64,000 nucleotides of DNA. Origin: Streptomyces fuscichromogenes. GTDB taxonomy: Bacteria; Actinomycetota; Actinomycetes; Streptomycetales; Streptomycetaceae. Every line of letters starts with the position of its first letter. Position 1 is the first letter of the stretch. Below are positions 37,201-48,321 of this stretch, in pieces. The DNA is taken from positions 250,988 to 314,987 of the forward strand of contig NZ_BMML01000001.1 of NCBI RefSeq assembly GCF_014645815.1. Direction: 5' to 3'. The position numbers and the translations under genes are program-made. The notes under the pieces were generated by a model. That model was not told the origin of the DNA, did not search any database, and saw only the letters and a list, made by a program, of their open reading frames with translations.

Positions 37201-37238
37201 GGCTGGTCGCGCAGTTCCCCGCACCCCTGAAGGGGCGC
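37201..37238. repeat. Dispersed Streptomyces intergenic repeat, copy 2
   Basis: Carries GCGCAGTTCCCCGCACCCCT followed by GAAGGGGCGC, the reverse orientation of the unit at 7-41. It abuts the stop of the amine-oxidase-like gene at 37238 and is preceded by a longer GC-rich inverted region (37141-37200), so it probably supplies terminators for the two convergent genes. Confidence 0.75.
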
Positions 37239-38596
37239 TATGCGGCTCGGCGTTGCACGGGGTCCGCCCTGTTCAGGGAGCCTGCTGTGCCGAGGTCGGT
37301 CAGGAGGGCTGCTGCTGCTCGGTGGGCTGAGTGGAGGGCTCCCTGGACCGTGCTGGTGTCGCGGTGGTCGCCGCAGACGTAGAGGCCGGCGAGGAGGCGG
37401 ACCGGGCGGCGGAGGTCGTGCGGGGGGCGCATGGCGGGGACGGCCTCGGGGGTGTGGTGGACCGCGAGGGTCTCCCAGCGGCGCGTCGACGTGCCGTAGA
37501 GGCGGGAGAGGTGCATGCGGACCGCGGTGTCGATGTCCGAGGGGGGTGTGCCGAGGACGGTGGAGGAGATCAGGGCGCGGCCCTGGGGGGCGCGGCTCGG
37601 GTCGATGTTGCTGACGACCGAGGTGTGGGAGACGGGGCCGCCCCGGTCGGCGTCCAGGAGGAGGGACGTTCCGGTGGTGAGGGCCGCCGGCTCGTCGGTC
37701 GTGTGGTGGACCACCGTCACCTGATGGAAGTCCGGGACCCGCAGACCGGGGAGGAGTTCGGCGGCGGCTCGGGCGTCGGTCGCCAGGAGGACCGCACGGC
37801 AGCGGATCTCGCCGTGGTCCGCGGTCGTCACCGATGTCGTCGAGACCGAGGTGACGCGTACGCCGGTGTGGACCGTGCCGGGTGGCAGCGCGCGGGCGAG
37901 GAGGTCGGGGAGGACCTCGGCGCCTCCCTCCGGCACGCACAGCCGCCCGCTCGCGAAGGAGCGCAGGGCGAGGTCCGCGCACCGGCTGGACGTCGTCAGC
38001 TCCGGGTCGCAGAGGAGGGCCGCGAGCAGCGGGCGCAGGAAGCCGTCGATCGTCCGGGCGGGCACCCCGCGCTCCGCGAGGGCGTGGGCGGCGGGGAGTT
38101 CGGGGCGGGCCAGGATCCGTTCGACGGGGGTGCCCGCGATGCGGCCCAGTGCCGCGCCCAGGCGGGCCTGGTCGACCGCGCCGCCCATCGGCGCCGTCGC
38201 CCGGGCCGGCGCCACCGGCAGGCCGCCCCTGGGGGCGCTTGCCAGGGCGCGCACGGCGTACAGTGCGCCCCTCGCGCTTCCCCCACCCGCTGGGGCTCCG
38301 GCCCGGTGCCTGCGCCCGTCGCGATGCAGCAGTACGCCGGGCGCGTACCGGCGTAGAACCAGGGCGTCCAGTCCCGGTGCGAGGCGTAGCTCCGGATAGG
38401 ACGTGGACAGGAGCTGGCCGATCCGGTCCAGCCGGAAGCCGTCGACCTTCTCCGTCGACATACGGCCGCCCGCGTAAGGGGCGGCCTCCAGGACCGCGGT
38501 CGTTACTCCTGCGCTGTTCAGCCGATGAGCCGCGGAGAGTCCGGCGATACCGGCTCCCACGATGACGACGTCCGCCTGGTACACGGGCTCATGCAC
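37238..38596 (-). CDS. FAD-dependent amine oxidase/desaturase-like oxidoreductase
   Basis: A 452-residue flavoprotein. The N terminus shows the dinucleotide motif VVIVGAGIAGLSAAHRL and the following APYAGGRMST typical of the monoamine-oxidase/phytoene-desaturase superfamily. The C-terminal FAD motif is LYVCGDHRDTSTVQGALHS. The substrate is unknown and no carotenoid genes are adjacent. A Gly/Ala-rich stretch (GAPAGGGSARG, near residue 100) may be a recent low-complexity expansion. The stop lies at the edge of a dispersed repeat. Confidence 0.85.
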   Translation of the reverse strand: MHEPVYQADVVIVGAGIAGLSAAHRLNSAGVTTAVLEAAPYAGGRMSTEKVDGFRLDRIGQLLSTSYPELRLAPGLDALVLRRYAPGVLLHRDGRRHRAGAPAGGGSARGALYAVRALASAPRGGLPVAPARATAPMGGAVDQARLGAALGRIAGTPVERILARPELPAAHALAERGVPARTIDGFLRPLLAALLCDPELTTSSRCADLALRSFASGRLCVPEGGAEVLPDLLARALPPGTVHTGVRVTSVSTTSVTTADHGEIRCRAVLLATDARAAAELLPGLRVPDFHQVTVVHHTTDEPAALTTGTSLLLDADRGGPVSHTSVVSNIDPSRAPQGRALISSTVLGTPPSDIDTAVRMHLSRLYGTSTRRWETLAVHHTPEAVPAMRPPHDLRRPVRLLAGLYVCGDHRDTSTVQGALHSAHRAAAALLTDLGTAGSLNRADPVQRRAA

Positions 38597-38756
38597 GAGG
38601 CCCCTCCTCGATTGCGCGTCCGGTGGAGACGTGATGCCCCCAACAGGCTGCGGGGATACCCGAGTTCGGGTCGAGGGTAGGGCGGTGATCGGTCAATGGC
38701 AGTCGCGCATGAACAGGGCACGGTCGCACGCCGGTCGCATACGGTCACACGGGCCG

Positions 38757-39650
38757 TCAGGCCGCCCGGATCGCGTCCTCGATGCCCGGGAACGCGAAGG
38801 TGAACCCCGACTCCAGCAGCCGCTTGGGCACCACCCGTTGGCTGCCCAGCACGTCCCCGGCCAGCTCGCCGAGCGCCGCGCGGAGCACGGGGGAGGGCAC
38901 CGGGAAGAGCGCCGGGCGGCGCAGCACCCGGGCCATCGCCGCGGTGATCTCACGGTTCGTCAGGGGATCGGGCGCGGTCAGGTTGAAGGGGCCGGTCAGG
39001 CCCTCGGTGTCCATCAGGAACCTGATCGCGGCCACCTCGTCGTGCAGCGCGATGAACGACCAGTACTGGCGGCCGTCGCCCAGCCGCCCGCCGAGCCCGG
39101 CGCCGAAGAGCGGGAACAGCCGGCCCCAGGCCCCGCCGCCCCGGGCCACGACCAGGCCCGTGCGCGGGAACACCGTCCGCACGCCCGCCTCCCGCGCCGG
39201 GGCCGCCGCCTCCTCCCACTCCACGCACAGCGACGGCAGGAAACCGTCCCCGGGCGGGGCGTCCTCGTCCACGACCCGGTCCCCGGTGTCGCCGTAGAAG
39301 CCCAGGGCGCTGCCGCTCACGAACACCCGTGGCGGGTCCGGCAGGGCCGCCACGGCCTCGGCGAGCGCGGCCGTGCCGAGCACCCGGCTGTCCCGGATCT
39401 CCCGCTTGTAGGCGGCCGTCCAGCGCCGGTCGCCGATCCCGGCCCCGGCGAGGTTCACCACCGCGTCGCAGCCGGCCAGTCCCGCGGTGTCCACGTACTG
39501 CCCCGCGGGGTCCCAGCAGACCTCTCCGGCGCCGTGGGCCGCGCGCCGCACCAGGCGCACCACCTCGTGTCCGTCCGCCCGCAGGGACCGCACCAGGGCG
39601 CTGCCGATGAGACCGGACGCGCCGGCCACCGCGATACGAGAACGTTCCAT
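38757..39650 (-). CDS. TIGR01777-type epimerase (SDR39U1-like)
   Basis: A 297-residue Rossmann-fold protein. Motifs are IAVAGASGLIGSALVRSL at the N terminus, CDAVVNLAGAGIGDRRWT in the middle, SGSALGFYGDTGD as the active-site region and a C-terminal DUF1731-like end (GSQRVVPKRLLESGF). The function is unknown but the gene is widely conserved. In other bacteria it sits near cell-division or lipoate genes. The ATG at 39650 starts the fold. The upstream extension is spurious. Confidence 0.92.
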   Translation of the reverse strand: MERSRIAVAGASGLIGSALVRSLRADGHEVVRLVRRAAHGAGEVCWDPAGQYVDTAGLAGCDAVVNLAGAGIGDRRWTAAYKREIRDSRVLGTAALAEAVAALPDPPRVFVSGSALGFYGDTGDRVVDEDAPPGDGFLPSLCVEWEEAAAPAREAGVRTVFPRTGLVVARGGGAWGRLFPLFGAGLGGRLGDGRQYWSFIALHDEVAAIRFLMDTEGLTGPFNLTAPDPLTNREITAAMARVLRRPALFPVPSPVLRAALGELAGDVLGSQRVVPKRLLESGFTFAFPGIEDAIRAA

Positions 39651-39722
39651 GGGTCCCAGCATGCCGGGACCGGCGGCGGAAAACCCGTGGGACCCCGGTG
39701 CCGGCCGACTTAGGGTGACCGC

Positions 39723-40211
39723 ATGCCGGATCCGTACATACGCACCGCCCTGCCCGACGACGACGAGGAACTCGCCGCCCTCGACCGCGACACCTGGTCG
39801 TATCTGCACGCCGTCCTGCCGCGGCCGCAGCCGCCGTACGACTCCTTCTTCAGCGAGCGCCACACCCCCGAGGACACCCTGGTCGCCGAGGTCGACCGGC
39901 GCATCGTCGGCTATGTCCGCCTCGGCCTCGCCTACAAGGTCGCCTCCAACGCGCACGTCCGGCAGATCCAGGGCCTCGCGGTCGCCGAGACGGTCCGTGG
40001 CCGCGGCGTGGCGCGGGCGCTGCTGCGGGCGGCGATGGAGGAGGCCCGCCGCCGCGGCGCCCGCCGGATCAGACTCGGCGTCCTCGGGCACAACACCCCG
40101 GCGCGCAGGCTCTACGAGTCGGAGGGGTTCGCCGTCGAGGGCGTGCTGCCGGGGGAGTTCCTCCTGGACGGCGAGTACGTCGACGACGTGGTCATGGGCC
40201 GGCCGCTGTGA
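39723..40211 (+). CDS. GNAT family N-acetyltransferase
   Basis: A 162-residue acetyltransferase. The acetyl-CoA pyrophosphate-binding loop lies in VAETVRGRGVARALL, followed by RLGVLGHNTPARRLYESEGF as motif B. The acceptor is unknown. It is divergent from the TIGR01777 gene and convergent with marP, whose stop is about 50 nt away. Confidence 0.92.
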   Translation: MPDPYIRTALPDDDEELAALDRDTWSYLHAVLPRPQPPYDSFFSERHTPEDTLVAEVDRRIVGYVRLGLAYKVASNAHVRQIQGLAVAETVRGRGVARALLRAAMEEARRRGARRIRLGVLGHNTPARRLYESEGFAVEGVLPGEFLLDGEYVDDVVMGRPL

Positions 40212-40259
40212 CGGCGGCCGCTGCGACGGTGACCGCTGTGACGGCGGCCGCCGTGACCG

Positions 40260-41444
40260 TCAGGACGTGATCAGGTCGCCCGTGTCCACCGGTGACGTGG
40301 CCCTAGCCCCGCGCGCGGCGTCCGAGGCCACCTCGTCGGCGGTCAGCACGTACCCCGTCTCGTCGTCGGACGTGGAGCGGGCGAACACCACGCCGAACAC
40401 CCTGCCGCCGGTGGTCAGGAGCGGGCCGCCCGAGTTGCCGGGGCGGACCGTGGAGCGGATCGAGTAGATCTCCCGGGTCACCGTGGCGTCGTTGTAGATG
40501 TTCTGGCCGGTGGCCCGCACCTTGTTCGCCACCGTGGCCGCCTGGAGGTTCAGGTCGCCGTCCTGCGGATAGCCGGCCACCACCGCGGACTTCCCGCGCG
40601 TCGCCGTGGTGTCGAACCGCAGGACGGGCGCCCGCAGCTGCGGCACGTACAGCACCGCCACGTCCCGGTCCGGGTCGAAGAGGACGACCTCCGCGTCGTA
40701 CGACGGCCCGACCCCGCCGAGCCGCACGGTCGGGTTGTGGATGCCGGCCACCACGTGCGCGTTGGTCATCACGTGCTCCGGCGCGAACACGAACCCGCTG
40801 CCCTCGCGGCCCTGGGTGCCGGAGGAACCCTCGATCTTGACCGTGCTGCGCTTGGCCGCGTTCGTGGCGGCCGCGGTGACGTTGTCCCCGGAGGGCTTGG
40901 CGACCTGGGCCGTCGACTCGTTCTCGAACGGGTTGAAGACCTGTGGGAAGCCCGCCTCGGTCAGCGCCGAGGTGGCCCGCGAGAACCAGGCCGGCGTGGT
41001 GTCCGGCATGGTGTTCTGCACGGCGCCGAGCAGCTTCGAGTCCCGGATCGCGGTCGTCACCACCGGCGACGAGGAGGCGCCGAGGACGCTCGCCGCCACC
41101 CAGGACACGATCAGCACCGCCACCGAGTTGGCGACCGCCCCGCCTATCCCGTCGGCCACCCTGAGCGGCCCCCGGTCCAGCTCACGGCGCAGCCGCAGCG
41201 CCAGCCGCCCCGCCAGCTCGTGCCCCACCACCCCCGGCACCAGCACCGTCAGCACCGCGACCACCGTCGCCGTCGCCGTCCCGCGCGTGACCAGCTCCAT
41301 CACCCACGGCAGCACCCACACGCCGATCACCGCGCCGCCCACGAACCCGGCCAGCGAGACACAGCCGGCCACCAGGCCGCGCCGGTAACCGGATGCCGCG
41401 TAGACGAGGACCACGAGTACCAGCACCAGGTCGAGCAGGTCCAC
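40260..41444 (-). CDS. marP: MarP-family membrane serine protease
   Basis: A 394-residue protein with four N-terminal membrane spans (CvpA-like, residues 1-125) and an extracytoplasmic trypsin-like protease. The catalytic triad is His230 (TNAHVV), Asp261 (DRDVAVL) and Ser338 (RPGNSGGPL), close to the spacing in M. tuberculosis MarP, which protects against acid and cleaves a peptidoglycan hydrolase. The divergent neighbour encodes a secreted amidase, an attractive but unproven substrate. Confidence 0.93.
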   Translation of the reverse strand: MDLLDLVLVLVVLVYAASGYRRGLVAGCVSLAGFVGGAVIGVWVLPWVMELVTRGTATATVVAVLTVLVPGVVGHELAGRLALRLRRELDRGPLRVADGIGGAVANSVAVLIVSWVAASVLGASSSPVVTTAIRDSKLLGAVQNTMPDTTPAWFSRATSALTEAGFPQVFNPFENESTAQVAKPSGDNVTAAATNAAKRSTVKIEGSSGTQGREGSGFVFAPEHVMTNAHVVAGIHNPTVRLGGVGPSYDAEVVLFDPDRDVAVLYVPQLRAPVLRFDTTATRGKSAVVAGYPQDGDLNLQAATVANKVRATGQNIYNDATVTREIYSIRSTVRPGNSGGPLLTTGGRVFGVVFARSTSDDETGYVLTADEVASDAARGARATSPVDTGDLITS

Positions 41445-41634
41445 GGAGCCGCCTTTCTCTCGGTGCCCTTAGTACGGCCCGGACAGGCCCAGTGATCAGT
41501 GCACGCCCGCGCGGCCCCCGGGAACCGGCCACGTGTGCGTGTACCCCCTGAAACGCCCCGGACCAGGACGATGGTTCCACCAGGTGGCACAGCACACATC
41601 GCGGGCGCAGTCGATCACCCCGAGAGTGGGTGCC

Positions 41635-42513
41635 ATGCGTGTCTTCCCACGAGCGGGGCGCCGCACCAGGATCACCGCCCTGACGCTGCTCGGCTGCCTG
41701 CCCGGCCTCGCCGCCGTCCTCGCACCGGTGCTGTGCGCCCAGGGCGCCGACCGCTCCGTCGCGGTCCACCTGGCCGCGCCCGCGGCCGCCAGTCCCGGCA
41801 TCCGTTTCCGGGCACCCCGGCCGCCCATCGTGCCCCGCTCGGCCTGGCTGAACGCCGCCGTCGGCCGCACCCAGCCGCCGCCACGCTACGACGACAAGGT
41901 CGTCGCCGTCTTCGTGCACCACACCGCCTCGCCCAACGGCTACTCCTGCGCCCAGGCCCCCGAGATCATCCGCCGCCTGTACACCGGCCAGACCGGCGAC
42001 CGCGACTGGGACGACATCGGCTACAACTTCCTCGTCGACCGGTGCGGCACCGTCTACGAGGGCCGCGCGGGCGGTGCCGACCGGGCCGTCACCGGCGCCC
42101 ACACCCAGGGCTTCAACCACCGCACCGCCGGCATCGCCGCCCTCGGCACCTTCACCGCCGGGGTGCCGGTGCCGCGCGCCATGGCCGACTCCATCGCCGC
42201 CGTCGCCGCCTGGAAACTCGGGCTGGCCGGCGTCGACCCGCGCGGCAGCGCCCGCCTGGTCTCCAGCAACGGCCACAGCCGCTACCAGGAGGGCACGGTC
42301 GTCGCCCTGCCGGCCCTGGCCGGCCACAAGGACGGCTACATGACCAACTGCCCCGGAGCCGCCCTCGTCGCCCGCCTCCCGGAGATCAGGGAGACGGCGG
42401 CCCGGCTCCAGGGCAGGGGGACCCAGGCCGGAACTCCCCTGAGAACACTCATGGAAACGCCCCTGCCGACCTCCCTCGGACCACCCGCGAAAGCGTTCAC
42501 AGGAACGCCATAG
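41635..42513 (+). CDS. Secreted N-acetylmuramoyl-L-alanine amidase (PGRP/Amidase_2)
   Basis: A 292-residue exported peptidoglycan amidase. A twin-arginine-like start (MRVFPRAGRRTR) and hydrophobic helix precede the catalytic domain. Zinc-binding histidines are in VFVHHTASPNGY and GHKDGYMTNCPG, and the core reads IGYNFLVDRCGTVYEGRAGG. It cleaves between MurNAc and the stem peptide. The ATG at 41635 is chosen because the signal peptide starts there. The longer frame from 41533 runs through the intergenic region shared with marP. Confidence 0.92.
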   Translation: MRVFPRAGRRTRITALTLLGCLPGLAAVLAPVLCAQGADRSVAVHLAAPAAASPGIRFRAPRPPIVPRSAWLNAAVGRTQPPPRYDDKVVAVFVHHTASPNGYSCAQAPEIIRRLYTGQTGDRDWDDIGYNFLVDRCGTVYEGRAGGADRAVTGAHTQGFNHRTAGIAALGTFTAGVPVPRAMADSIAAVAAWKLGLAGVDPRGSARLVSSNGHSRYQEGTVVALPALAGHKDGYMTNCPGAALVARLPEIRETAARLQGRGTQAGTPLRTLMETPLPTSLGPPAKAFTGTP

Positions 42514-42587
42514 GCGGCACGCAGGCCGCTCAGATCCCCGCGTCCTACCGTGAGGGACACATCAGCAGCCGACTGGAGGTGGGGATC

Positions 42588-42827
42588 ATGAACAGCAGTC
42601 GTACCGAAGCCCGTACGGAGGCCGCGGAGAAGGCCGGTTGGGCCAGGTCGTCCCGGGGACCCTGGGCCGTGGTCTGCGCGGTCGCGACGGTCGTCCTCGG
42701 CCCGGCCGCGGTCACCGCGTCCGCCCTCGACCAGGCCAACGCGGCGCCCATGCACCACGCGGTCAAGGCCGAGCAGACGCAGGCGTACATCCCGTCCGAC
42801 CTGACCCGCCGCCGTACCGCCGCCTGA
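42588..42827 (+). CDS. Small exported or membrane-anchored peptide
   Basis: A 79-residue product. The ATG at 42588 has TGGAGG eight bases upstream, a strong initiation signal that is independent of the amidase gene 74 nt before. A charged N terminus is followed by one hydrophobic helix (about 26-47: WAVVCAVATVVLGPAAVTAS) and a short outer segment. It may be cotranscribed with the amidase. No family is recognised. Confidence 0.65.
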   Translation: MNSSRTEARTEAAEKAGWARSSRGPWAVVCAVATVVLGPAAVTASALDQANAAPMHHAVKAEQTQAYIPSDLTRRRTAA

Positions 42828-42878
42828 CCCCCGCTCCCCCTGTTGCTTGAAGCTGCTGGTTGAAGCTGTTGCCTGCAG

Positions 42879-43397
42879 CTATTCCTTGAAGCGGTCCCAG
42901 AGTCTGGGGAACCGTTCGGCGAGCACCCGCTCGTTCTCCAGGTCGACCGGGGCACCCTCCGGTTCGGAGGGCGCGGGGGCGATGCCCAGGTCCGGCGCCA
43001 CGGTCCCGGTGAGCTGCTCGTACGCCTCGTCCGCCGCGTACCCCAGTTCCTCGCCGTCGCCGTCGATCTCCTCGTCGAAGTCGTCCAGCAGCTCCGCCAG
43101 CGCGTCCGGGTCGTGCAGGGCGCCCTCGAAGATCTCCCGGCCCTGGGCGATGAGCCAGCACCGGAAGAAGTCGAACGCGTCGTCACTGGCCCCGTCCAGC
43201 AGGACCCACGCGGCGCCCCACAGGTCCCAGCGGTAGGCGCGGTTGTAGCGGGCCTCGAAGTGACGTGCGAAGTCCAGGACCAGGTCCGGCTCCAGCTGGA
43301 GCAGCCGTTCCACCAGCAGGTCGGCCTGCTCCTCGGGGTCGCCCTCGGCGGCCGCGCGGGTGGCGTCGACCAGCTCCCAGAACTCCGTCTCGTCCAT
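42879..43397 (-). CDS. DUF4240 domain protein
   Basis: A 172-residue acidic soluble protein of the DUF4240 family. Recognisable parts are MDETEFWELVDATRAAA at the N terminus, FRCWLIAQGREIFEGAL in the middle and the acidic ADEAYEQLTG region. The function is unknown. The ATG at 43397 follows an alternative GTG at 43400. It is convergent with the small exported peptide gene. Confidence 0.9.
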   Translation of the reverse strand: MDETEFWELVDATRAAAEGDPEEQADLLVERLLQLEPDLVLDFARHFEARYNRAYRWDLWGAAWVLLDGASDDAFDFFRCWLIAQGREIFEGALHDPDALAELLDDFDEEIDGDGEELGYAADEAYEQLTGTVAPDLGIAPAPSEPEGAPVDLENERVLAERFPRLWDRFKE

Positions 43398-43507
43398 CAC
43401 GGGTCCAGCATCGTGCCTGGGCGGCGGGGGCGCACGCGGAGTGGTGCGGATTGTTATCCACCGCCGCCCCGCCCGTCACGGACGCCGCCGTCCCGCCCGT
43501 CACGGAC

Positions 43508-43552
43508 GCCGACGGCGCGGTCCGGCAGCAGCTGCCGGACCGCGCCGTCGGC
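43508..43552 (-). terminator. aceE terminator
   Basis: A perfect 21-bp stem (43508-43528 with 43532-43552) and a 3-nt loop, 15 nt after the aceE stop codon. This is one of the longest hairpins in the window. Confidence 0.93.
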
Positions 43553-43566
43553 GGTCACTCGTGCGC

Positions 43567-46278
<2,712 letters not shown>

Positions 46279-46387
46279 GTCGCCGCCTTCCTCAGTCGAA
46301 GGGGGTTCCCTCATCGGCAAGGGTTCGGGGGTGCCCTTGGTCTTTGGCAGGACAGGGCGGGAGGGCTCGGGTGCGAGCCCGTCGGTG

Positions 46388-46417
46388 ACTCTAACTCCCT
46401 GATCGATGATCGATCAA
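46388..46417 (-). promoter_or_regulatory. Probable aceE promoter overlapped by a perfect palindrome
   Basis: On the minus strand TTGATC (46412-46417) and TAGAGT (46388-46393) are spaced by 18 nt, a good vegetative promoter, about 110 nt before the aceE start. The 17-nt palindrome TGATCGATCATCGATCA (46400-46416) covers the -35 and spacer. It looks like an operator for a repressor. The rest of 46279-46601 shows no gene. Confidence 0.6.
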
Positions 46418-46601
46418 AGGGTTGAAGGGCAAAACCTCTCGATTCCGAGAAAGTCGGCACGGCGTGCCTTCGGCGGTGGCACCGGGTGACGTGATCAGAA
46501 CGGGGTTTGCGCAGGTGGGACGGGGTTTTGAGCGGGGGTGCGCTCTTGTGTTCCGACGGCTCCGGAGGGCGCCGCGACCCCTTGATCCACCGCGCCCCGG
46601 A

Positions 46602-47126
46602 CTACGGCGCCTTGGCCGGCGCCGCCGGGCCGGCGGGCCCCAACTCCCGTCCACGCAAGGTCAGCAGGACCGCCAGGACACTGCCACAGGTGATCGCCCA
46701 GTCGGCGAGATTCATCACACTGAAGTCGCGGACCGCGATGAAGTCGACCACCGCGCCCTGCATACCGCCCGGCGCACGGAAGACGCGGTCCGTCAGGTTG
46801 CCGAGCGCCCCGCCCAGCAAAAGCCCCAGCGAGACCGCCCACGGCGTGCTGGTCAGCCTGCGCGCCACCCGGACGACGGCCACCGCGACAGCCGCCGCGA
46901 TCAGGGTGAACACGAACGTCGTCGCATGACCGACACCGAACGCCGCGCCGGGGTTGCGCTGCACCCGCAGCTGCGCCCAGGTACCGAGCAGCGGGACCGG
47001 ATCACGCCCCTCCAGCCGGGCGACCACGGCCAGCTTGCTCCCCAGGTCCACGGCGTACGCGAGGCCCGCCACCCACCACAGCAACCACACCCGCCGCGGT
47101 GTCCCGGACGTGTCGCTCGACGTCAC
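46602..47126 (-). CDS. lspA: Lipoprotein signal peptidase (signal peptidase II)
   Basis: A 174-residue membrane protease with four spans that removes lipoprotein signal peptides. The catalytic aspartates lie in [14 protein letters not shown] and MNLADWAI, and QRNPGAAFG matches the conserved N-terminal region. The GTG at 47126 is chosen for its GAGGAG site; a longer frame adds a basic leader that overlaps the GntR gene. Such a short, divergent copy beside pdh genes may be a second LspA, since Streptomyces often have more than one. Confidence 0.9.
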   Translation of the reverse strand: MTSSDTSGTPRRVWLLWWVAGLAYAVDLGSKLAVVARLEGRDPVPLLGTWAQLRVQRNPGAAFGVGHATTFVFTLIAAAVAVAVVRVARRLTSTPWAVSLGLLLGGALGNLTDRVFRAPGGMQGAVVDFIAVRDFSVMNLADWAITCGSVLAVLLTLRGRELGPAGPAAPAKAP

Positions 47127-47157
47127 GCTCGGTCTCCTCGCTCTTCGCGCGGAGCCG

Positions 47158-47781
47158 TCACGGCCGCGGCGCGCACCCAAGGACATGGGCCTTCACGATA
47201 TCGGCGATGCGCGGATCGCGGCGCCGGAAGGCGGCGACCAGTTCCTCGTGCTCCTCGGCGTACGACTGCTGCACCGTCCCCAGCCAGCGGATCGACAGCG
47301 CCGTGAAGACCTCGATGCCCAGGCCCTCCCAGGTGTGCAGCAGCACCGAGTTCCCGGCCGCCCGGACCAGCTCGCGGTGGAAGCCGACCGTGTGCCGGAC
47401 CTGAGCCGTGCCGTCGGCGTTCCGGTCGGCGTCGTAGAGCGCCGCCACATGCGGCTCCAGCGCCGAGCAGTCCTCGGCCAGCTTCTCCGCCGCCAGCTCC
47501 GCCGCGATCGCCTCCAGGCCGGCCCGCACCGGGTAGCTCTCCTCCAGGTCGGCCGCCGTCAGGTTCCGCACCCGCACGCCCTTGTTCGGAGCCGACTCGA
47601 TGAGACGGAGCGACTCCAGCTCCCGCAGCGCCTCCCGCACCGGCGTCTGGCTGACCTCCAGCTCCGTCGCGATCCGGCGCTCCACGATCCGCTCGCCCGG
47701 CTTCCAGCGCCCGCTGACGATTCCCTCCACGATGTGCTCGCGGATCTGTTCGCGCAGCGAGTGGACGACGGGCGCGGTCAT
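47158..47781 (-). CDS. GntR-family regulator (FadR subfamily)
   Basis: A 207-residue regulator. The N-terminal winged helix-turn-helix spans residues 8-70 ([18 protein letters not shown] and [13 protein letters not shown]). The C-terminal FCD domain (about 80-200) has the helical pattern and the histidine/aspartate metal-site residues ([15 protein letters not shown]) used to bind carboxylic acids. AAGGAG precedes the ATG at 47781. Lying between sucB and aceE, it is a natural candidate to sense an organic acid and control these genes. A 5-5-5 inverted repeat sits 20-34 nt upstream of its start. Confidence 0.92.
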   Translation of the reverse strand: MTAPVVHSLREQIREHIVEGIVSGRWKPGERIVERRIATELEVSQTPVREALRELESLRLIESAPNKGVRVRNLTAADLEESYPVRAGLEAIAAELAAEKLAEDCSALEPHVAALYDADRNADGTAQVRHTVGFHRELVRAAGNSVLLHTWEGLGIEVFTALSIRWLGTVQQSYAEEHEELVAAFRRRDPRIADIVKAHVLGCAPRP

Positions 47782-47800
47782 GGGAGCTCCTTAAGGGCGT

Positions 47801-47815
47801 TTGACGTTTAGACAA
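47801..47815 (-). promoter_or_regulatory. Possible GntR autoregulatory operator
   Basis: TTGAC-GTTTA-GACAA on the plus strand is an interrupted inverted repeat (four of five arm positions match) 20 nt upstream of the GntR start, in an AT-rich patch. The size and position suit a FadR-type operator. No second copy is evident at the aceE promoter. Confidence 0.4.
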
Positions 47816-48037
47816 TAAGGCCGGACCGCCATTCGGGAGAGGCGCGCGGGGGCGCTTTCATGCAGGTGAGACGAGACTTACACGCTTCCCGGGCCGACGC
47901 GATCCGTAAAGCCCCGTACCGGAGCGACCGCGGAGCCGTCACTGCCGTGTCACCGGCAGAACCCCCGCGAGCCGTTCGCTGTCGCCCCCTGCAGAGGGGT
48001 TCCGGCAGAGGCGTCCCCGCACAGCACCGGGGGTGTC

Positions 48038-48250
48038 ATGAACATCGGGGGAGGGACCGGCCGGGCGGCGGTCACCGCGGCGGCCGTCGCCGCGGTCCTG
48101 GGAATCACGGCCTGCGGGCCGACGGGAACGGCCCGGCACAACAGTGGCGGGGCCGGGAGGGCAGTGGTGAGGAGCATGTCCGCGGCGGCCGCCCGGACAT
48201 TCCCGACGGGTGGGTGGCGACGCTGGTCACCTGGTCCGACGGCCGGCTGA
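48038..48250 (+). CDS. Possible small lipoprotein, uncertain
   Basis: A 70-residue frame with a lipoprotein-like start (AAVAAVLGITACGPTG, cysteine at about 26). The ribosome binding site is weak. The second half reads less naturally than the next frame, where GWVATLVTWSDGRLTPG is encoded at the same place, so a frameshift within a former longer gene is possible. The rest of 47816-48265 holds nothing else convincing. Confidence 0.35.
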   Translation: MNIGGGTGRAAVTAAAVAAVLGITACGPTGTARHNSGGAGRAVVRSMSAAAARTFPTGGWRRWSPGPTAG

Positions 48251-48265
48251 CGCCCGGGTGAGACG

Positions 48266-48304
48266 ACGGTGCCCCGTCCGGAAGAACTCCGGACGGGGCA
48301 CCGT
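48266..48304 (-). terminator. sucB terminator
   Basis: A perfect 17-bp stem (48266-48282 with 48288-48304) and a 5-nt loop, 18 nt after the sucB stop codon. Confidence 0.92.
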
Positions 48305-48321
48305 ACAGGACCGCGAGAGGC

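Noticed and set aside
38261..38320. Possible third copy of the palindromic element inside the amine-oxidase-like gene
   Set aside because: CCCCCACCCGCTGGGGCTCC is palindromic and lies in a low-complexity stretch, but it does not align with the 32-nt element well enough to call.
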